Positions 9,995-19,336 of a DNA stretch of 64,000 nt are shown one piece after another; the stretch's first letter is position 1, and every line of letters starts with the position of its first letter. A program made the translations under genes and the position numbers. The notes under the pieces were generated by a model. It searched no databases, was not told the origin of the DNA, and saw nothing but the letters and a program-made list of their open reading frames with translations. This DNA comes from Leishmania infantum JPCM5. Taxonomy: Eukaryota; Euglenozoa; Kinetoplastea; Trypanosomatida; Trypanosomatidae. The stretch spans positions 304,433 to 368,432 of the forward strand of contig NC_009419.2 of NCBI RefSeq assembly GCF_000002875.2, written 5' to 3'.

Positions 9995-10825
9995 ATGTCC
10001 AGCACGAGCCGCTACCCGGCCCTGCCGAGCCGCATGTCCCTCATCGCCTTCAAGACGCGTCTGAAAGGTGCGCAGAAGGGGCACAGCTTATTGAAAAAGA
10101 AAGCCGATGCCCTGGCGCTGCGCTACCGGACGGTGATGGGTGAGCTGCGCACAGCGAAGCTGGAAATGGCGAACCAGATCAAGGGCTCCTACTTCACCAT
10201 CACGCAGGCACAGTTCATTGCCGGAGATATTAGCCTTGCCGTGCAGGAGTCGCTCAAGATCCCGACTTACCGGATGGAGCTGCAGGTGGAGAACATCGCT
10301 GGCGTGCAGGTGCCGAGTTTTCACACCCAGAACGACGACGCCGTCGACAGCCAAAGCGATGCTGCGACGGAATCGCGCCTGAAGTACGGCAACCCGTACT
10401 CCACGGGGGCCGTCACCGGCTCCCTCACAGCTGGTCTGGGTAAGGGTGGCGAACAGATCAAGGAGGCCTACTCCGCCTTCCGACACACACTCTCGCTCCT
10501 CGTCAAGATCGCGTCTCTGCAGACGAGCTGGATTACGCTCGACATTGCGCAAAAAGTGACGAACCGCCGCGTGAATGCTCTGGAGAAGGTAGTGATTCCG
10601 CGCGTGCAGAACACCCTCAGCTACATCACGTCGGAGCTAGACGAGCAGGAGCGTGAGGAGTTCTTCCGCCTTAAAATGGTGCAGAAGAAGAAAGTCACGG
10701 CAAAGATCCAGCAGACCGCGCGCCAAGCGGAGACAGCCGGCATCGAGGCGGAGCGGACGCGGAAGCGCAACCTCCTCATTGCCCAGCGCGACGGTGGCGT
10801 GGCCGAGGCGGACATGGTGGTGTAA
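9995..10825 (+). CDS. VMA8: V-type proton ATPase subunit D
   Basis: The 276-residue product matches V-ATPase subunit D, the central-stalk rotor subunit that couples ATP hydrolysis in V1 to proton pumping through V0 in acidocalcisomes and other acidic organelles. The N-terminus carries the family signature LPSRMSLIAFKTRLKGAQKG followed by HSLLKKKADAL. The C-terminal half has NALEKVVIPRVQNTLSYI and SELDEQEREEFFRLK, also diagnostic, ending in a basic coiled-coil tail. The length is slightly above the usual ~250, owing to a short acidic insertion around residues 108-130 (TQNDDAVDSQSDAATES). The frame is open upstream, but the ATG at 9995 starts the conserved N-terminus and lies 46 nt after a good acceptor. 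A SIDER2-like repeat lies about 330 nt past the stop, probably in its 3' UTR. Confidence 0.96.
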   Translation: MSSTSRYPALPSRMSLIAFKTRLKGAQKGHSLLKKKADALALRYRTVMGELRTAKLEMANQIKGSYFTITQAQFIAGDISLAVQESLKIPTYRMELQVENIAGVQVPSFHTQNDDAVDSQSDAATESRLKYGNPYSTGAVTGSLTAGLGKGGEQIKEAYSAFRHTLSLLVKIASLQTSWITLDIAQKVTNRRVNALEKVVIPRVQNTLSYITSELDEQEREEFFRLKMVQKKKVTAKIQQTARQAETAGIEAERTRKRNLLIAQRDGGVAEADMVV

Positions 10826-11149
10826 AGCAGTAGAGGGAACACGACCGCGCACACAAGTTGTTCGAAGCAAAAACGTGTCACTGGGCGAAGTGAAACCGGT
10901 AGAACAAGAGGGCCCGCCTCGCCTCCTCCTCCTCCTCTTACCTTTGCGTAGCTGATGGCTATGGCACATCTTCGTGGTTGGCCAGCCGTTTGATCAACTT
11001 TCCCTCTTGGAGTGTGTATGGGTGCAGGTGTGTGCGTGTGTATTGGTGGTGCTGATTATTGGATTGGGGTGGAGGATGGTGTGTCTGATGGAGTTGTTCT
11101 CTTTTTCCGAATGTGTTCCCGGAAGCGGAGCCCTGATGCTGGGGGGCGG

Positions 11150-11750
11150 GGAGGTGACACACCTCAGCGCATGGTATCCAGGCTCCAATGCCCCCACTCT
11201 GTGTGTGGGAAAGCTGAGCAGCCCCCTCCCCCCCTTCTATCCCCTGCCAATGCTGCACCACCTCTGGTGGTGATGGGGTCAGGTGCCTACGGCGTGGGGA
11301 GGTCAGAGCGATGTACCGCCACTGATGTCGGCGGCGAGGTCCTGGATGGCGCTGCGTCTGAGTTACCTGCGACAGCGAACACGTTTGTGCCATCCCTATG
11401 ACTAGGCAGAGTGCCAACGTGACTCGGGCGTCTCCCACCCCCCCCCGGCCTTCACACCGCCAACTGGTGTGGGGGGCCTGGGCCAACTCGAGGAGGGTGC
11501 ACCAGGTGGTGGCCGGCATGAGGGGGGAGCGGATGTGAGGCGGCCAGCGAGGTAAGGGGGCTGGGTCGAGAGTGTGAGGCAGGGCGCTGTGCATTCACAT
11601 AACCGAGTCAGCGCACTGCTGTACCGACGTGTGTCTACCTGCTGCCTCGCACCACGCAATGTAGGGTCTGTGGCAGGCCGGTGTTAGAGTGGGGTTGAGC
11701 GCACGCTGTGTGTGGCAGCGAAACGGGCACGCTGAAAAGGAAAAGCAAAG
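11150..11750 (+). repeat. SIDER2-like degenerate retroposon, copy 1
   Basis: The stretch beginning near CACCTCAGCGCATGGTATCC (11159) and ending near GCTGAAAAGGAAAAGC (about 11750) aligns by eye with two other stretches in this window (32390-32972 and 59866-60371). Shared blocks include a 5' CACCTCAG-type signature, the internal ACCTGCGACAGCGAACACG-type block, and a 3' block with GTGTGAGGCAG and GAGTCGGCGCA-like sequence and an A-rich end. About 600 bp, intergenic, sense orientation and divergent copies all fit the SIDER2 family described in Leishmania, known to destabilise mRNAs from 3' UTRs. It would lie in the V-ATPase D 3' UTR. I assign the family from memory, not by search. Confidence 0.7.
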
Positions 11751-12039
11751 CACTTTGAAGCAGAGCTCACCTCCCGCTTCCCTTCCGCCCTCCCCCCCCT
11801 CCCTTCCCATGGGGTACTGTACTTAGCGACGGTGAAAGCACCAGAAGAATTGCACAAGATGTCGAAAAGGGGGGAATCGACATCTTCTAGTCGTTGCATT
11901 CCATTCGCAAAGTGCACGCAAGAGCATGTACATGGACGCGGAGGAGCTACGCCAGAGAAGCGGCTGGCCCCCGACGGCAGTGCGAAGGGTGCACCACCGT
12001 GCGCTACGGTGACGAGGCACCATAGCACATCATGGCTTC

Positions 12040-12060
12040 CAGCTAGTGTGGCACTAGCTG
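12040..12060 (+). other. Inverted repeat, 9-bp stem
   Basis: CAGCTAGTG and CACTAGCTG are perfect reverse complements separated by TGG. The hairpin lies after the SIDER2-like element, in spacer sequence. Its role is unknown. Confidence 0.5.
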
Positions 12061-12183
12061 TGCATCTTTTTCACTCCCAACCGACGGGGAGGCGTCCCAC
12101 ATGACTCCGTCCATCCGTGGCCTTTTTCTTCTGCTTGTCCAGCAGCGCCCCTTTCTTGCGTTCCTCCTCTACCCTCTTTAACG

Positions 12184-12206
12184 TATATACATATATATAT
12201 ATATAT
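12184..12206. repeat. AT microsatellite
   Basis: A TATATAC-then-(AT)n run in a GC-rich genome. A larger, partly palindromic AT stretch follows at 12708-12759 (TATATATT, then CATATATATATATATG and TATATATATATAT). Both lie in the spacer before the EEP gene. Confidence 0.85.
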
Positions 12207-12911
12207 CCGCTACGCTGCTGCATCCATCATCCGCAGTCTCGCTTGTTTATTGTTTTGCTTCACAGGCCAGCCAAGTCTCCGTTTCAGGGTTCTTTTACTC
12301 TTCGCGTTCGCACCGGTTGCCGGCCATCTCGTACAACGCGGCCTGCTCGCCACCACCACCACCACCACCCCCTCTCTCTGAACCTTTCCCCTTCCCTCAC
12401 CGCATTTCCTGCCTGCTCTTCAGCCCCCTCCACTACGCTCCTCTTTCTCGCAGCCTCCCCGCTTAATCGCTCTCCGTCGCATCACAAAAGAAACGAACAC
12501 AGAACAAAGAATTCAAGAAACAGGTGAAGGCTCGCATAGTCACGCACACAAACCAAACAAGAAGGCTGAAAGGGAAAGACAGCAAAGGGAGATTTCCGCC
12601 TGGCTGATTGGACTCCACCGCGCCTCCTCACCCACCCACCACCCACCCCTTCCTTGCGTGTTTGTTCTGCCTTTAACACTTTTTTTTTTACTTCCTGCCT
12701 CTTGCGCATATATATTACTGTCTACATATACATATATATATATATGTATATATATATATCCTGCCTTTTCTCTCTTTGCCGTTGTTGATGTGTGCTGGGT
12801 GATCGCATGCCTATCGCTGGCTGTGTGCTTGTGTGCATTTTTTCTTATTACTGCTCGTCTGTTTTCTCTCCACTTCCGCACGCATTCTGTGGTGCTGCGT
12901 ATTTCGTACGA

Positions 12912-12913
12912 AG
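12912..12913 (+). promoter_or_regulatory. Probable spliced-leader acceptor for the EEP gene
   Basis: This is the first AG after a long AG-free, pyrimidine-rich interval that starts near 12670. It lies 75 nt before the ATG at 12989, a typical 5' UTR length for a trypanosomatid gene. Confidence 0.65.
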
Positions 12914-12988
12914 TCTGTCGCCTCCTGTCGCCCCTGCCCTCCTCTCCCACCACCGCTAATCCCTTTTCGGCCGCTGTCGCACACCACT

Positions 12989-14584
12989 ATGCCCATCTTC
13001 GATAACAAAAATCATGAAAAGGTGCTCAAAGTCATGAAGGCGGGGGACCTACTGCATTACGACTATCGCCCCGCTGATAAGCATTGCGGCAGTAGAGCCA
13101 AGCTTAGTGACACGTTCCGCGTGGTGCAGTGGAATATCGAGCGCGGCGTCAAGCTGGATGCTATTATCGCGGACTTGAAGGCGCTTCACGCTGACTTCAT
13201 TGTGCTGCAGGAGCTCGACATCAACTGTCGCCGCTCCAACTACGCAAATGTGCCAAAAGAAATAGCCAAGGCCCTAGAAGCCGAGCTTTACTTTGCGTGC
13301 GAATTCCAGGAGCTTGACTCAAGCCTACGGGCCCCTGTGAACGCCGTCGGTCCGCGTTCGCAGCCGGCGCTGGAGCCGGAGACGCCACCAAACTCTGGGA
13401 GAAGCGGGAGCAGCACCCGCAAGCCGGCCAAGAACCACCACTTCCACGGCAACGCAATCCTCAGTCGCCATGCCACGCTGCGCGAGCCAACCGTGATTCC
13501 GCTCACCAGCCCCTTCGTGTGGGACGAGGCGGGTGATTGGTACAAAGAGCCGCGCCTAGGGTTCCGCAGTGCCCTGCGTGTCCGCATTGACTCGGTAGAC
13601 CGCACCTCGGTCCACATGGCGCCACTGTACATCTACTGCTGCCATTTTGAAGTGTTTTGCGGGGGCCTCGCGCGTGTGAGGCAGCTCGCGGACTGCATGG
13701 CGGACATGCAGCGTATCGCACACGTGTCAACAGCGTTGAACGGGGCGCGTTCGCGGCATCCAGCCTTCCTCCTTGCCGGGGACTTAAACACCATCGCACA
13801 CGGTATTGTGCGCTTAAGTCGGCGCTACGCAACCGATCGACTCCGCTGGCTCAGCTTCGGCGAGGTGGAGGCGTGCTGGCTGCAGCGCAAGGTGTTAGGG
13901 CGCAACATGCAGTTCCTGCAGGCCGGCTGCTGCCCTCTCTCGTACCACTTCCTGGCAGGCGCCGCCTCGCGTGTGCATCAGTTCTTGTGCAACAACTCAC
14001 TGGTATGGCAGTACGTTTACGGCTTCACAAGATCGGAACAGGATCGCATGTCAAATGTGCACCTCTGTCTGTACGACCCGTCTGACAAGTTCGCCTCCAT
14101 TACGCTAGACAACCCAGCCTACTACGGCTTCGCGCGTGGAAAGCTTGACTGGATACTGCTGAGCAATCTGCAGCCGCGCCCATTCCGCACCGCCCGCAAC
14201 GGGGCTGAGCCGATCGACATCGCTCTCTTGGAGAGGAACGGCAGCATCCTCACCACCTCCTACTCCGCCCGCTACCTCCACTCCATCTACGACGGCTCAC
14301 ACGACAAGGCGCGCGAGGCGTCGGTGCAGTCTAATGAAGCATCAGCGGAGTGCGTGCCGCAGGACGGCTACCTTCTCTTCAACGAAAACTACACCGCCAG
14401 CGATCACCGCGGGCTCGTCATGACAGTGCGACAAAACAGTGGGCGACCACAAGACGTCTACCCGTCAAAAGGCGCCCCGTACACAGCCACCTGGACAGTG
14501 GTCGGCTTCTTAATCCTGACACGTGCTGTGCCCGTCGTCGCAGTCGCGCTGGGACTCTATCACACACACAAGATGTTGCACTGA
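12989..14584 (+). CDS. EEP-fold phosphodiesterase (endonuclease/exonuclease/phosphatase), tail-anchored
   Basis: The 531-residue product has the full DNase I-like (EEP) active-site set in order: VVQWNIERG near residue 44 (Asn), VLQELDI near 70 (metal-binding Glu), HHFHGNAILSR near 148, LLAGDLNTI near 261 (Asp/Asn) and SDHRGLVMT near 470 (catalytic Asp-His). The enzyme is therefore expected to be a Mg2+-dependent phosphodiesterase. The substrate could be RNA (CCR4/nocturnin-like), DNA, phosphoinositide or sphingomyelin, and the motifs do not decide. A hydrophobic segment at about 500-523 (VVGFLILTRAVPVVAVALGL) ends the protein with only a short basic tail, so it is probably membrane-anchored with the catalytic domain facing the cytosol. 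Ser/Gly/Pro-rich insertion at about 115-145. The ATG at 12989 follows the acceptor at 12912-12913; the upstream open frame is leader sequence. Confidence 0.9.
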   Translation: MPIFDNKNHEKVLKVMKAGDLLHYDYRPADKHCGSRAKLSDTFRVVQWNIERGVKLDAIIADLKALHADFIVLQELDINCRRSNYANVPKEIAKALEAELYFACEFQELDSSLRAPVNAVGPRSQPALEPETPPNSGRSGSSTRKPAKNHHFHGNAILSRHATLREPTVIPLTSPFVWDEAGDWYKEPRLGFRSALRVRIDSVDRTSVHMAPLYIYCCHFEVFCGGLARVRQLADCMADMQRIAHVSTALNGARSRHPAFLLAGDLNTIAHGIVRLSRRYATDRLRWLSFGEVEACWLQRKVLGRNMQFLQAGCCPLSYHFLAGAASRVHQFLCNNSLVWQYVYGFTRSEQDRMSNVHLCLYDPSDKFASITLDNPAYYGFARGKLDWILLSNLQPRPFRTARNGAEPIDIALLERNGSILTTSYSARYLHSIYDGSHDKAREASVQSNEASAECVPQDGYLLFNENYTASDHRGLVMTVRQNSGRPQDVYPSKGAPYTATWTVVGFLILTRAVPVVAVALGLYHTHKMLH

Positions 14585-14813
14585 GACAACGGCGTCGCAC
14601 ATTTGTCCTCGATGGTGGTGGAGCACCGCCGTGCATTATTTTTTGTTGTTTCCCTCCCCCCTCCCCCGCCCCCACATGACACATGTGCGGCCGTGACTCA
14701 AATGCTCCTCAGTCACCAGATGCGTAGCTAGGATGTGCGCGTGCACGTATATCTGCGCAGCTGCGGAAACAAACGGCAAGGTGCAATAGAAGGAAAGCTA
14801 AACAACTGAAAAA

Positions 14814-14854
14814 GCACACAAAGCCTCCGAGGACGGCGTGGAGGCTTTGTGTGC
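14814..14854 (+). other. Perfect 15-bp inverted repeat in the EEP 3' UTR
   Basis: GCACACAAAGCCTCC (14814-14828) and GGAGGCTTTGTGTGC (14840-14854) are exact reverse complements separated by an 11-nt loop. The site lies about 230 nt past the EEP stop, in the presumed 3' UTR. It is not the repeat-A hairpin. Transcribed RNA would form a very stable stem-loop. No T-run follows, so it is not a bacterial-type terminator. Confidence 0.8.
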
Positions 14855-15079
14855 GTAGAAAGAGCGAAGCAGAAGTGTCTGTGTGTCACCGTCTGTTCGA
14901 ACTTCTTTTTTTTGTCGTCCTTTTCTATTTTTTTTCCTTTCTTCATGACTTCTGCTCGTCCGCGCATCTCGCAGTCCCTGCGTGCTTTCAGAATTTAGAG
15001 CTACTGCGTCCCCACACTCCACACCGTCACCAACCTCCCCCGTCATCCTTAGGCTAAGCCCATCCCCACCCTTGTCGCC

Positions 15080-15475
15080 GGCCACCTCAGTGCGTGATAG
15101 CAGGACCTAGTTACTCACACTCTCTGTTGGGAAGCCAAGAGCCTGCACAGCCTGCCCAAGGGTAACAGCTGCAGGCTCTTGGTGCCGGCAGGACAGGCCT
15201 GGGCGGGCGCCGTGCGGAAGAGACTTGCGATCATGGCCACGTTTGGACCAGCCCACTACGGATCGTGTCGGCGATGCGCTGATGCCGAGTGCAGCCCGTG
15301 GCCTGGACTACGCTGTATGCAGTAGAAGTGCAGTTGGCCGTACGACGCCAAACGGTGTTGGGCGGCCCGGCTCCTTGGCACAGCCGTAGCGCACCAGAGG
15401 TAGGTGAGCTGTGATTGGATGCGTATATCTTTTCACTTGCTCGTGGTGGTGAAAGGAGCACGTTGATAGCATAAA
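15080..15475 (+). repeat. Young ~390-bp dispersed repeat with hairpin, copy A
   Basis: From CCACCTCAGTGCGTGATAGC (about 15082) to an A-rich end near 15475, this sequence recurs at 28329-28735 (copy B) and 58497-58945 (copy C). Over about 340 bp copies A and B differ by only two substitutions that I can see (CTTGCGATC versus CTTGTGATC, and GATGCGTATAT versus GATGCATATAT). It has a conserved 13-bp hairpin (CCAAGAGCCTGCA at 15135-15147 with TGCAGGCTCTTGG at 15170-15182, 22-nt loop). Its 5' start resembles the SIDER2 start (CACCTCAGTGCGTGATAGCAGG against CACCTCAGCGCATGGTATCCAGG), and the 3' end is A-rich, so it is probably a SIDER-related retroposon subfamily. Confidence 0.8.
15135..15182 (+). 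other. Conserved hairpin of repeat copy A
   Basis: Perfect 13-bp stem CCAAGAGCCTGCA / TGCAGGCTCTTGG around a 22-nt loop. It is present unchanged at 28388-28435 and 58551-58598; copy C has one A-to-C change in the loop. Confidence 0.85.
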
Positions 15476-17165
15476 AGCACATCTCCGATGTCGAATGTCT
15501 CTTTTCCCGTGTTGCTCTTGTTATCCCGCCAGCTGACGCTCTCCCCTTTTTTTTTCCGTCGCATGCTCTCCGTCCAAAAGAAGAACGGTAATACATGGAC
15601 GATCTCCTCGTCGGTGTCTTCCTTCGAAAGCTGCACCGTCGCTTTCTCGGTGCTTGTTTTCGGGCTGATGCTCATTGTGTCCGTGGTCGTGTCGAGTGGT
15701 TCGTTTCTGACCCCCTCATCCGCTCTCCTTGATTCAGGGCGGGGGTTTTTGGAGGAGGGAAGATGGGACTTCCTGTCCCGAATGGTGGCAACAGCGGCGT
15801 TATGATGGCACGGTTGATTGATCGGAGATCATCGGGCACGGTCGAGGCAGCTCTTCACGCCGCTTCTTCCAGTGCACCACAGACTTGTGAAAATCTGTGA
15901 TTGTGCATCGCTCTCGGTTAGTATTCGCTCCATCCCTCAATACACTTCCTATGCGATACAGGGCAGAAGAAAAAAGGAGAGTAGCCAGACGGTGACGGTA
16001 TTCCCCTTCGTGTATGCGTGTGGCATCGCCGCCATGCCCTTAATATGAGAAAGAGAGGGAGAAGGCAGGACGGCCAGTGGCGGCGGCTCGATACAAAGGC
16101 GCAACGGCGAATGATGATCACCATGCTACCCCCCCCCCATCTTCGTTCCCTCATCGTACCCTGCCCCACACCACTCGCTCGTCTTGCCTCAGCGCATCTC
16201 CACGTGTACATGCACCGTTTCATTTGTTTTGAAGCTGTCGTCGGTTTTCCTGTTCTGCGGTGCTTTTTCTTTGTGGGTGTTTCGTTCGTTGATATCTTTC
16301 TGATAATGATCATTCATCGACGCCCACAGCTCTAAGGATGTGCGCACGTGCACGCCCCACACAAACCATTGCCACGTATTCCGCACACGTGCGCTAAAGA
16401 GCGCACAGCTTTGAATACATGTGGCTGCGTATTATTAGTTACCTGCGTGGTTGCCGATGACTGTTTTCCTACCAAGAGAGACAATCGGAATGGAGCACGC
16501 AACCCTTCTCCACCCACCCCACCCCCTTCTCTCTCCTCCTTTCCATCTCAGCACGCACGTAGATGCTGTCGCGAATGAGGAGAGCCCAGCGAAGGGAAAC
16601 GGAGAGGGACAAACAGTATTAACCCAATAAAGCGATCTGTAGCGTCGGTGCCCCGTCCATACTCTCTGTCGTTGTTGTTGTACCCCCCCCCTCTTCTTCC
16701 CCTTCTCCTCTTTGTCTTTCTACTTGTCTTGTGTGCGCTGCTGTGCATTTCGCGTTTGCTTCTCCGCCTCGTCGGCTCCTGCCTGCTCGCTGATGCCTCG
16801 CTGATCTTTCCTTTCTGAGTGTTGTACGCCATGGGCATACATGTACGAAGCACACGAAAAAAAAACGCGCAATAAGAAGAACGACTGGTTCTTGTCGGCG
16901 CCTGCCACGTGCTTTGCCTCGCCGAGTCACGGCCCGAAGTCGTCGCAGTCGCGCGGATGCACGCCGCCCTTCCGCGCTCTGTGTGTCCCTCCTATACATA
17001 ACTCATCTCAGCTTTGAGTCACCATCTGCAACCACTCCCCACCCTCCTGAACGCTGCTCCACCCCTCTGCAACAGGCACAAGCACAGCTGACTGAACCAC
17101 CGAGGAGCGCCACACCGAGCTATTCCCCCCCCCACCCCTTCCCACCATCAAAGCCAACGGACAGC

Positions 17166-18701
17166 ATGCCCCGGCTCTCATTCTGGGCCGTTGGTATGCT
17201 TGCCGGCTTTGGGGTAACATATGGTGGTTACTATCGTGTCTACGTGCCACAGCGAGCTGCGAAGCTGGCGGCCGACCAGCGGTTAGAGCAGTGCAAGTTG
17301 CCGTATCAAGACGCCATTCGCGCCTATTCCCGGCTGCAGAGAGCCGTCGAGCAGCAGGTCGCTATTGCGTCTTCTCTCCCGTCATCGTCGGCGGGCGCGC
17401 GACCGGACACCTCGGCGTGGCACACCAATGGGGAAAAAATTCGTTTCTTCTGCGATGTGCAGCGCATGCGGGCCCTGCTCCTGGGTCTCCCACACCACCT
17501 CATCACCGAGAAGGACCTGCGCGCAAAGCTTCAGCAACTGTCCGTCTGGGAGTCGCAGCACTGCACAGAGCTCAACTTTCGATCGGCTCCTCTTAGCTTT
17601 TCGCAAACGCTGCGGTCCTCTGCGTGCTTTGTGATCTACCTGCTCTGCTTCCGCGTGCTCAGCCCGCTGCTGAGGGCGTGGGACAGCTCTGGCGGTTGGC
17701 AAGCCCGGCTCCAACACAGCGTGTCCACTCGTATCGTCGAAGCCTTGGAGATAAAGGTGCTGCTAACAGTTGCAGACTGTGAGTCGCTCAGCGGCAGCAG
17801 TGAAGCCGCCGGCGGGCCGTCTCGCGGCTACATCACCCTCAACACAACGCACTGGATCGAAGAGGTTGGTTTCTGGGCCTGCACCAACAACCCACTCCTG
17901 CATCGCAGGCCCGCCAGCCCGCCGGCAGCTGTGGGGCGTCAGGGCGTGGACAGCTGTCACGTGGAACTCCTGCGCGGTTTCCCCATCACGGCATGCTCCT
18001 CAAATGCCGCGCCGCAGGATGGTGGCGTATCGAGCTTCACCTTACCGGCGCTGCGGCAGCGGTGGTGCGACCTGCTCTGGTGTGGCCCTTCTGCTTCGGC
18101 GACCGCGTACACTACGGCGTATGCTGAGCACTGGCGTCGGCTGGAGGCGCGGCAGCGGGAACGCCTGTCAAGGACAACTGAAGGTGGCGAAGCGGCGTCG
18201 CTGATGACGGCGGCTGACGTCTCTCTCGGGTACCCAGTGCTCTCCTGCACCAGCCAGCTCGAGTGCGCCGTCGGCCATGAGGCGTACTACATCCCTGTGG
18301 GGATCAGCGGCTTGCCGCACGTCTTGTACGTGGACGCGGCGCATGCGAAGCCCGATGTGCGACCGCGGCGTACGCGCGAGGAGACGTACGCTCGCGTGCA
18401 GCAGGCACAATTCGCACACGCCTCCTCTGCAGTGTCCGCGAAGCGCGCACCAGCTGATTCGACGATCGCGGCAGTGCCACAAACGCCGTCCAGGTTGCAC
18501 GAGTGGCAAGCCCACCGCGGCTTTCCATGCTGGTGCCGGGCATGGTGGGGCGGTGTCTACGGCGGCGGTCCTCGTCGCTCGAGCACCACCCTTCACTACC
18601 ACCTTGGCAGCGCGAGCACGGCGGCCGAGTACGCGAGTGCCGCCATCGCGGCCAGCCAAGCTGCAGAAACCTTCACTGCCGCCGCTACCTCCGCGGTGTG
18701 A
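17166..18701 (+). CDS. Hypothetical membrane protein (511 aa)
   Basis: The frame is open from 16914, but that part is leader-like; the ATG at 17166 (MPRLSFWAVGMLAGFGVTYG) starts a hydrophobic N-terminal segment at residues 5-25 followed by RVYVPQRAAK, as in a signal anchor. A second hydrophobic stretch lies near residues 150-170 (ACFVIYLLCFRVLSPLL). Between them is a helical region with EKIRFFCDVQRMRALLLGL. The C-terminal half includes SRGYITLNTTHWIEEVGF, YYIPVGISGLPHVLYVD and a Trp/Cys-rich patch (GFPCWCRAWWGGVYGGG), then an Ala-rich tail. I recognise no family. The arrangement suggests an integral or anchored organelle-membrane protein, possibly mitochondrial, but that is inference. Confidence 0.78.
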   Translation: MPRLSFWAVGMLAGFGVTYGGYYRVYVPQRAAKLAADQRLEQCKLPYQDAIRAYSRLQRAVEQQVAIASSLPSSSAGARPDTSAWHTNGEKIRFFCDVQRMRALLLGLPHHLITEKDLRAKLQQLSVWESQHCTELNFRSAPLSFSQTLRSSACFVIYLLCFRVLSPLLRAWDSSGGWQARLQHSVSTRIVEALEIKVLLTVADCESLSGSSEAAGGPSRGYITLNTTHWIEEVGFWACTNNPLLHRRPASPPAAVGRQGVDSCHVELLRGFPITACSSNAAPQDGGVSSFTLPALRQRWCDLLWCGPSASATAYTTAYAEHWRRLEARQRERLSRTTEGGEAASLMTAADVSLGYPVLSCTSQLECAVGHEAYYIPVGISGLPHVLYVDAAHAKPDVRPRRTREETYARVQQAQFAHASSAVSAKRAPADSTIAAVPQTPSRLHEWQAHRGFPCWCRAWWGGVYGGGPRRSSTTLHYHLGSASTAAEYASAAIAASQAAETFTAAATSAV

Positions 18702-19336
18702 TTGTGTAGACACACTGCAGATGAAGTGGGGAAAGGGCAAGCGGGGAGGTGGCAACGCCGTCGGCGCCGTGCTAGTCATTACATCCACTCGCATGCACAC
18801 AGAAGTCATGGGTCTCTCTCTGTGTCTGTGCACGAAATAGTCAAGAAGCAACCACAGGGTAGCCGAGGTGGTTTAAGGGCCGTGCGTGGGTGCCTGATGC
18901 CAACAGGTGCAGCGGCACCCCTCTTTTCTTCCCTCATTTTATTGTTGCTGCTCCTCTCAGCTTTTTGCCTGGCGCTCCTGCATGCTCTCTCGCGAAGGCT
19001 CATCTTCGTGACGTATGCCTGACCAGCCACCTCTCCTCCCCCGCGCCTGCCTCCCTGATCGTTTGAACGCTTTCACGCACGCGCACGTGTATGTGCGGGT
19101 GACTTTCTCGTGCAATGCAGCACCCTCCCACCCACCACCACCATCACCTTTTGCTCTCACCTTCCGCGCGGAACCCTCCTCTCTGGCGAAAGAGGGAGGG
19201 AGTGCAGTGGTGTCATCGTTGCCGCCCCCACACAGGGAGGAACACCCTTGAGACTCAGATTTGCTGCTATGGAAGCCGTCAGCGCCGGCCCCACTCACAA
19301 CTTCTTCCATCGCGCCCACAAGTGTTCTCACTCCTA
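18702..19336 (+). other. Intergenic region with splice acceptor
   Basis: Spacer of 635 nt. A pyrimidine/T-rich tract at 18919-18958 is followed by AG at 18959-18960, a good acceptor. If used, the 5' UTR of the SET gene is about 376 nt and contains upstream ATGs, for example at 18980, so a nearer acceptor may be used instead. Confidence 0.5.

Larger units (their letters stand above)
10826..12988 (+). other. Long intergenic region with SIDER2-like repeat, AT microsatellites and splice acceptor
   Basis: This 2.16-kb spacer contains the SIDER2-like element (listed separately), a 9-bp hairpin at 12040-12060 and two AT microsatellites. Before the next gene there is a stretch of about 240 nt without any AG (12670-12911), ending in AG at 12912-12913. 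The ORFs over the repeat are not protein-like. Confidence 0.6.
14585..17165 (+). other. Long intergenic region with strong hairpin and young repeat copy A
   Basis: This 2.6-kb spacer holds the 15-bp hairpin at 14814-14854, the ~390-bp repeat copy A (both listed separately), a 7-bp hairpin GTGCGCT-AAAG-AGCGCAC at 16389-16406, and a long pyrimidine tract at 16682-16731. The first AG after that tract is at 16818-16819, a candidate splice acceptor for the gene at 17166. A 105-codon ORF at 15488-15805 starts close to the repeat end and is not convincing. Confidence 0.55.

Noticed and set aside
14814..14854. Rho-independent terminator
   Set aside because: The hairpin lacks a following T-run, and trypanosomatid polycistronic transcription does not use bacterial-type terminators.
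15488..15805. 105-codon ORF with a hydrophobic stretch after repeat copy A
   Set aside because: It begins just after the repeat end and has no matching open frame after copies B and C. A hydrophobic stretch alone is common in T-rich sequence.
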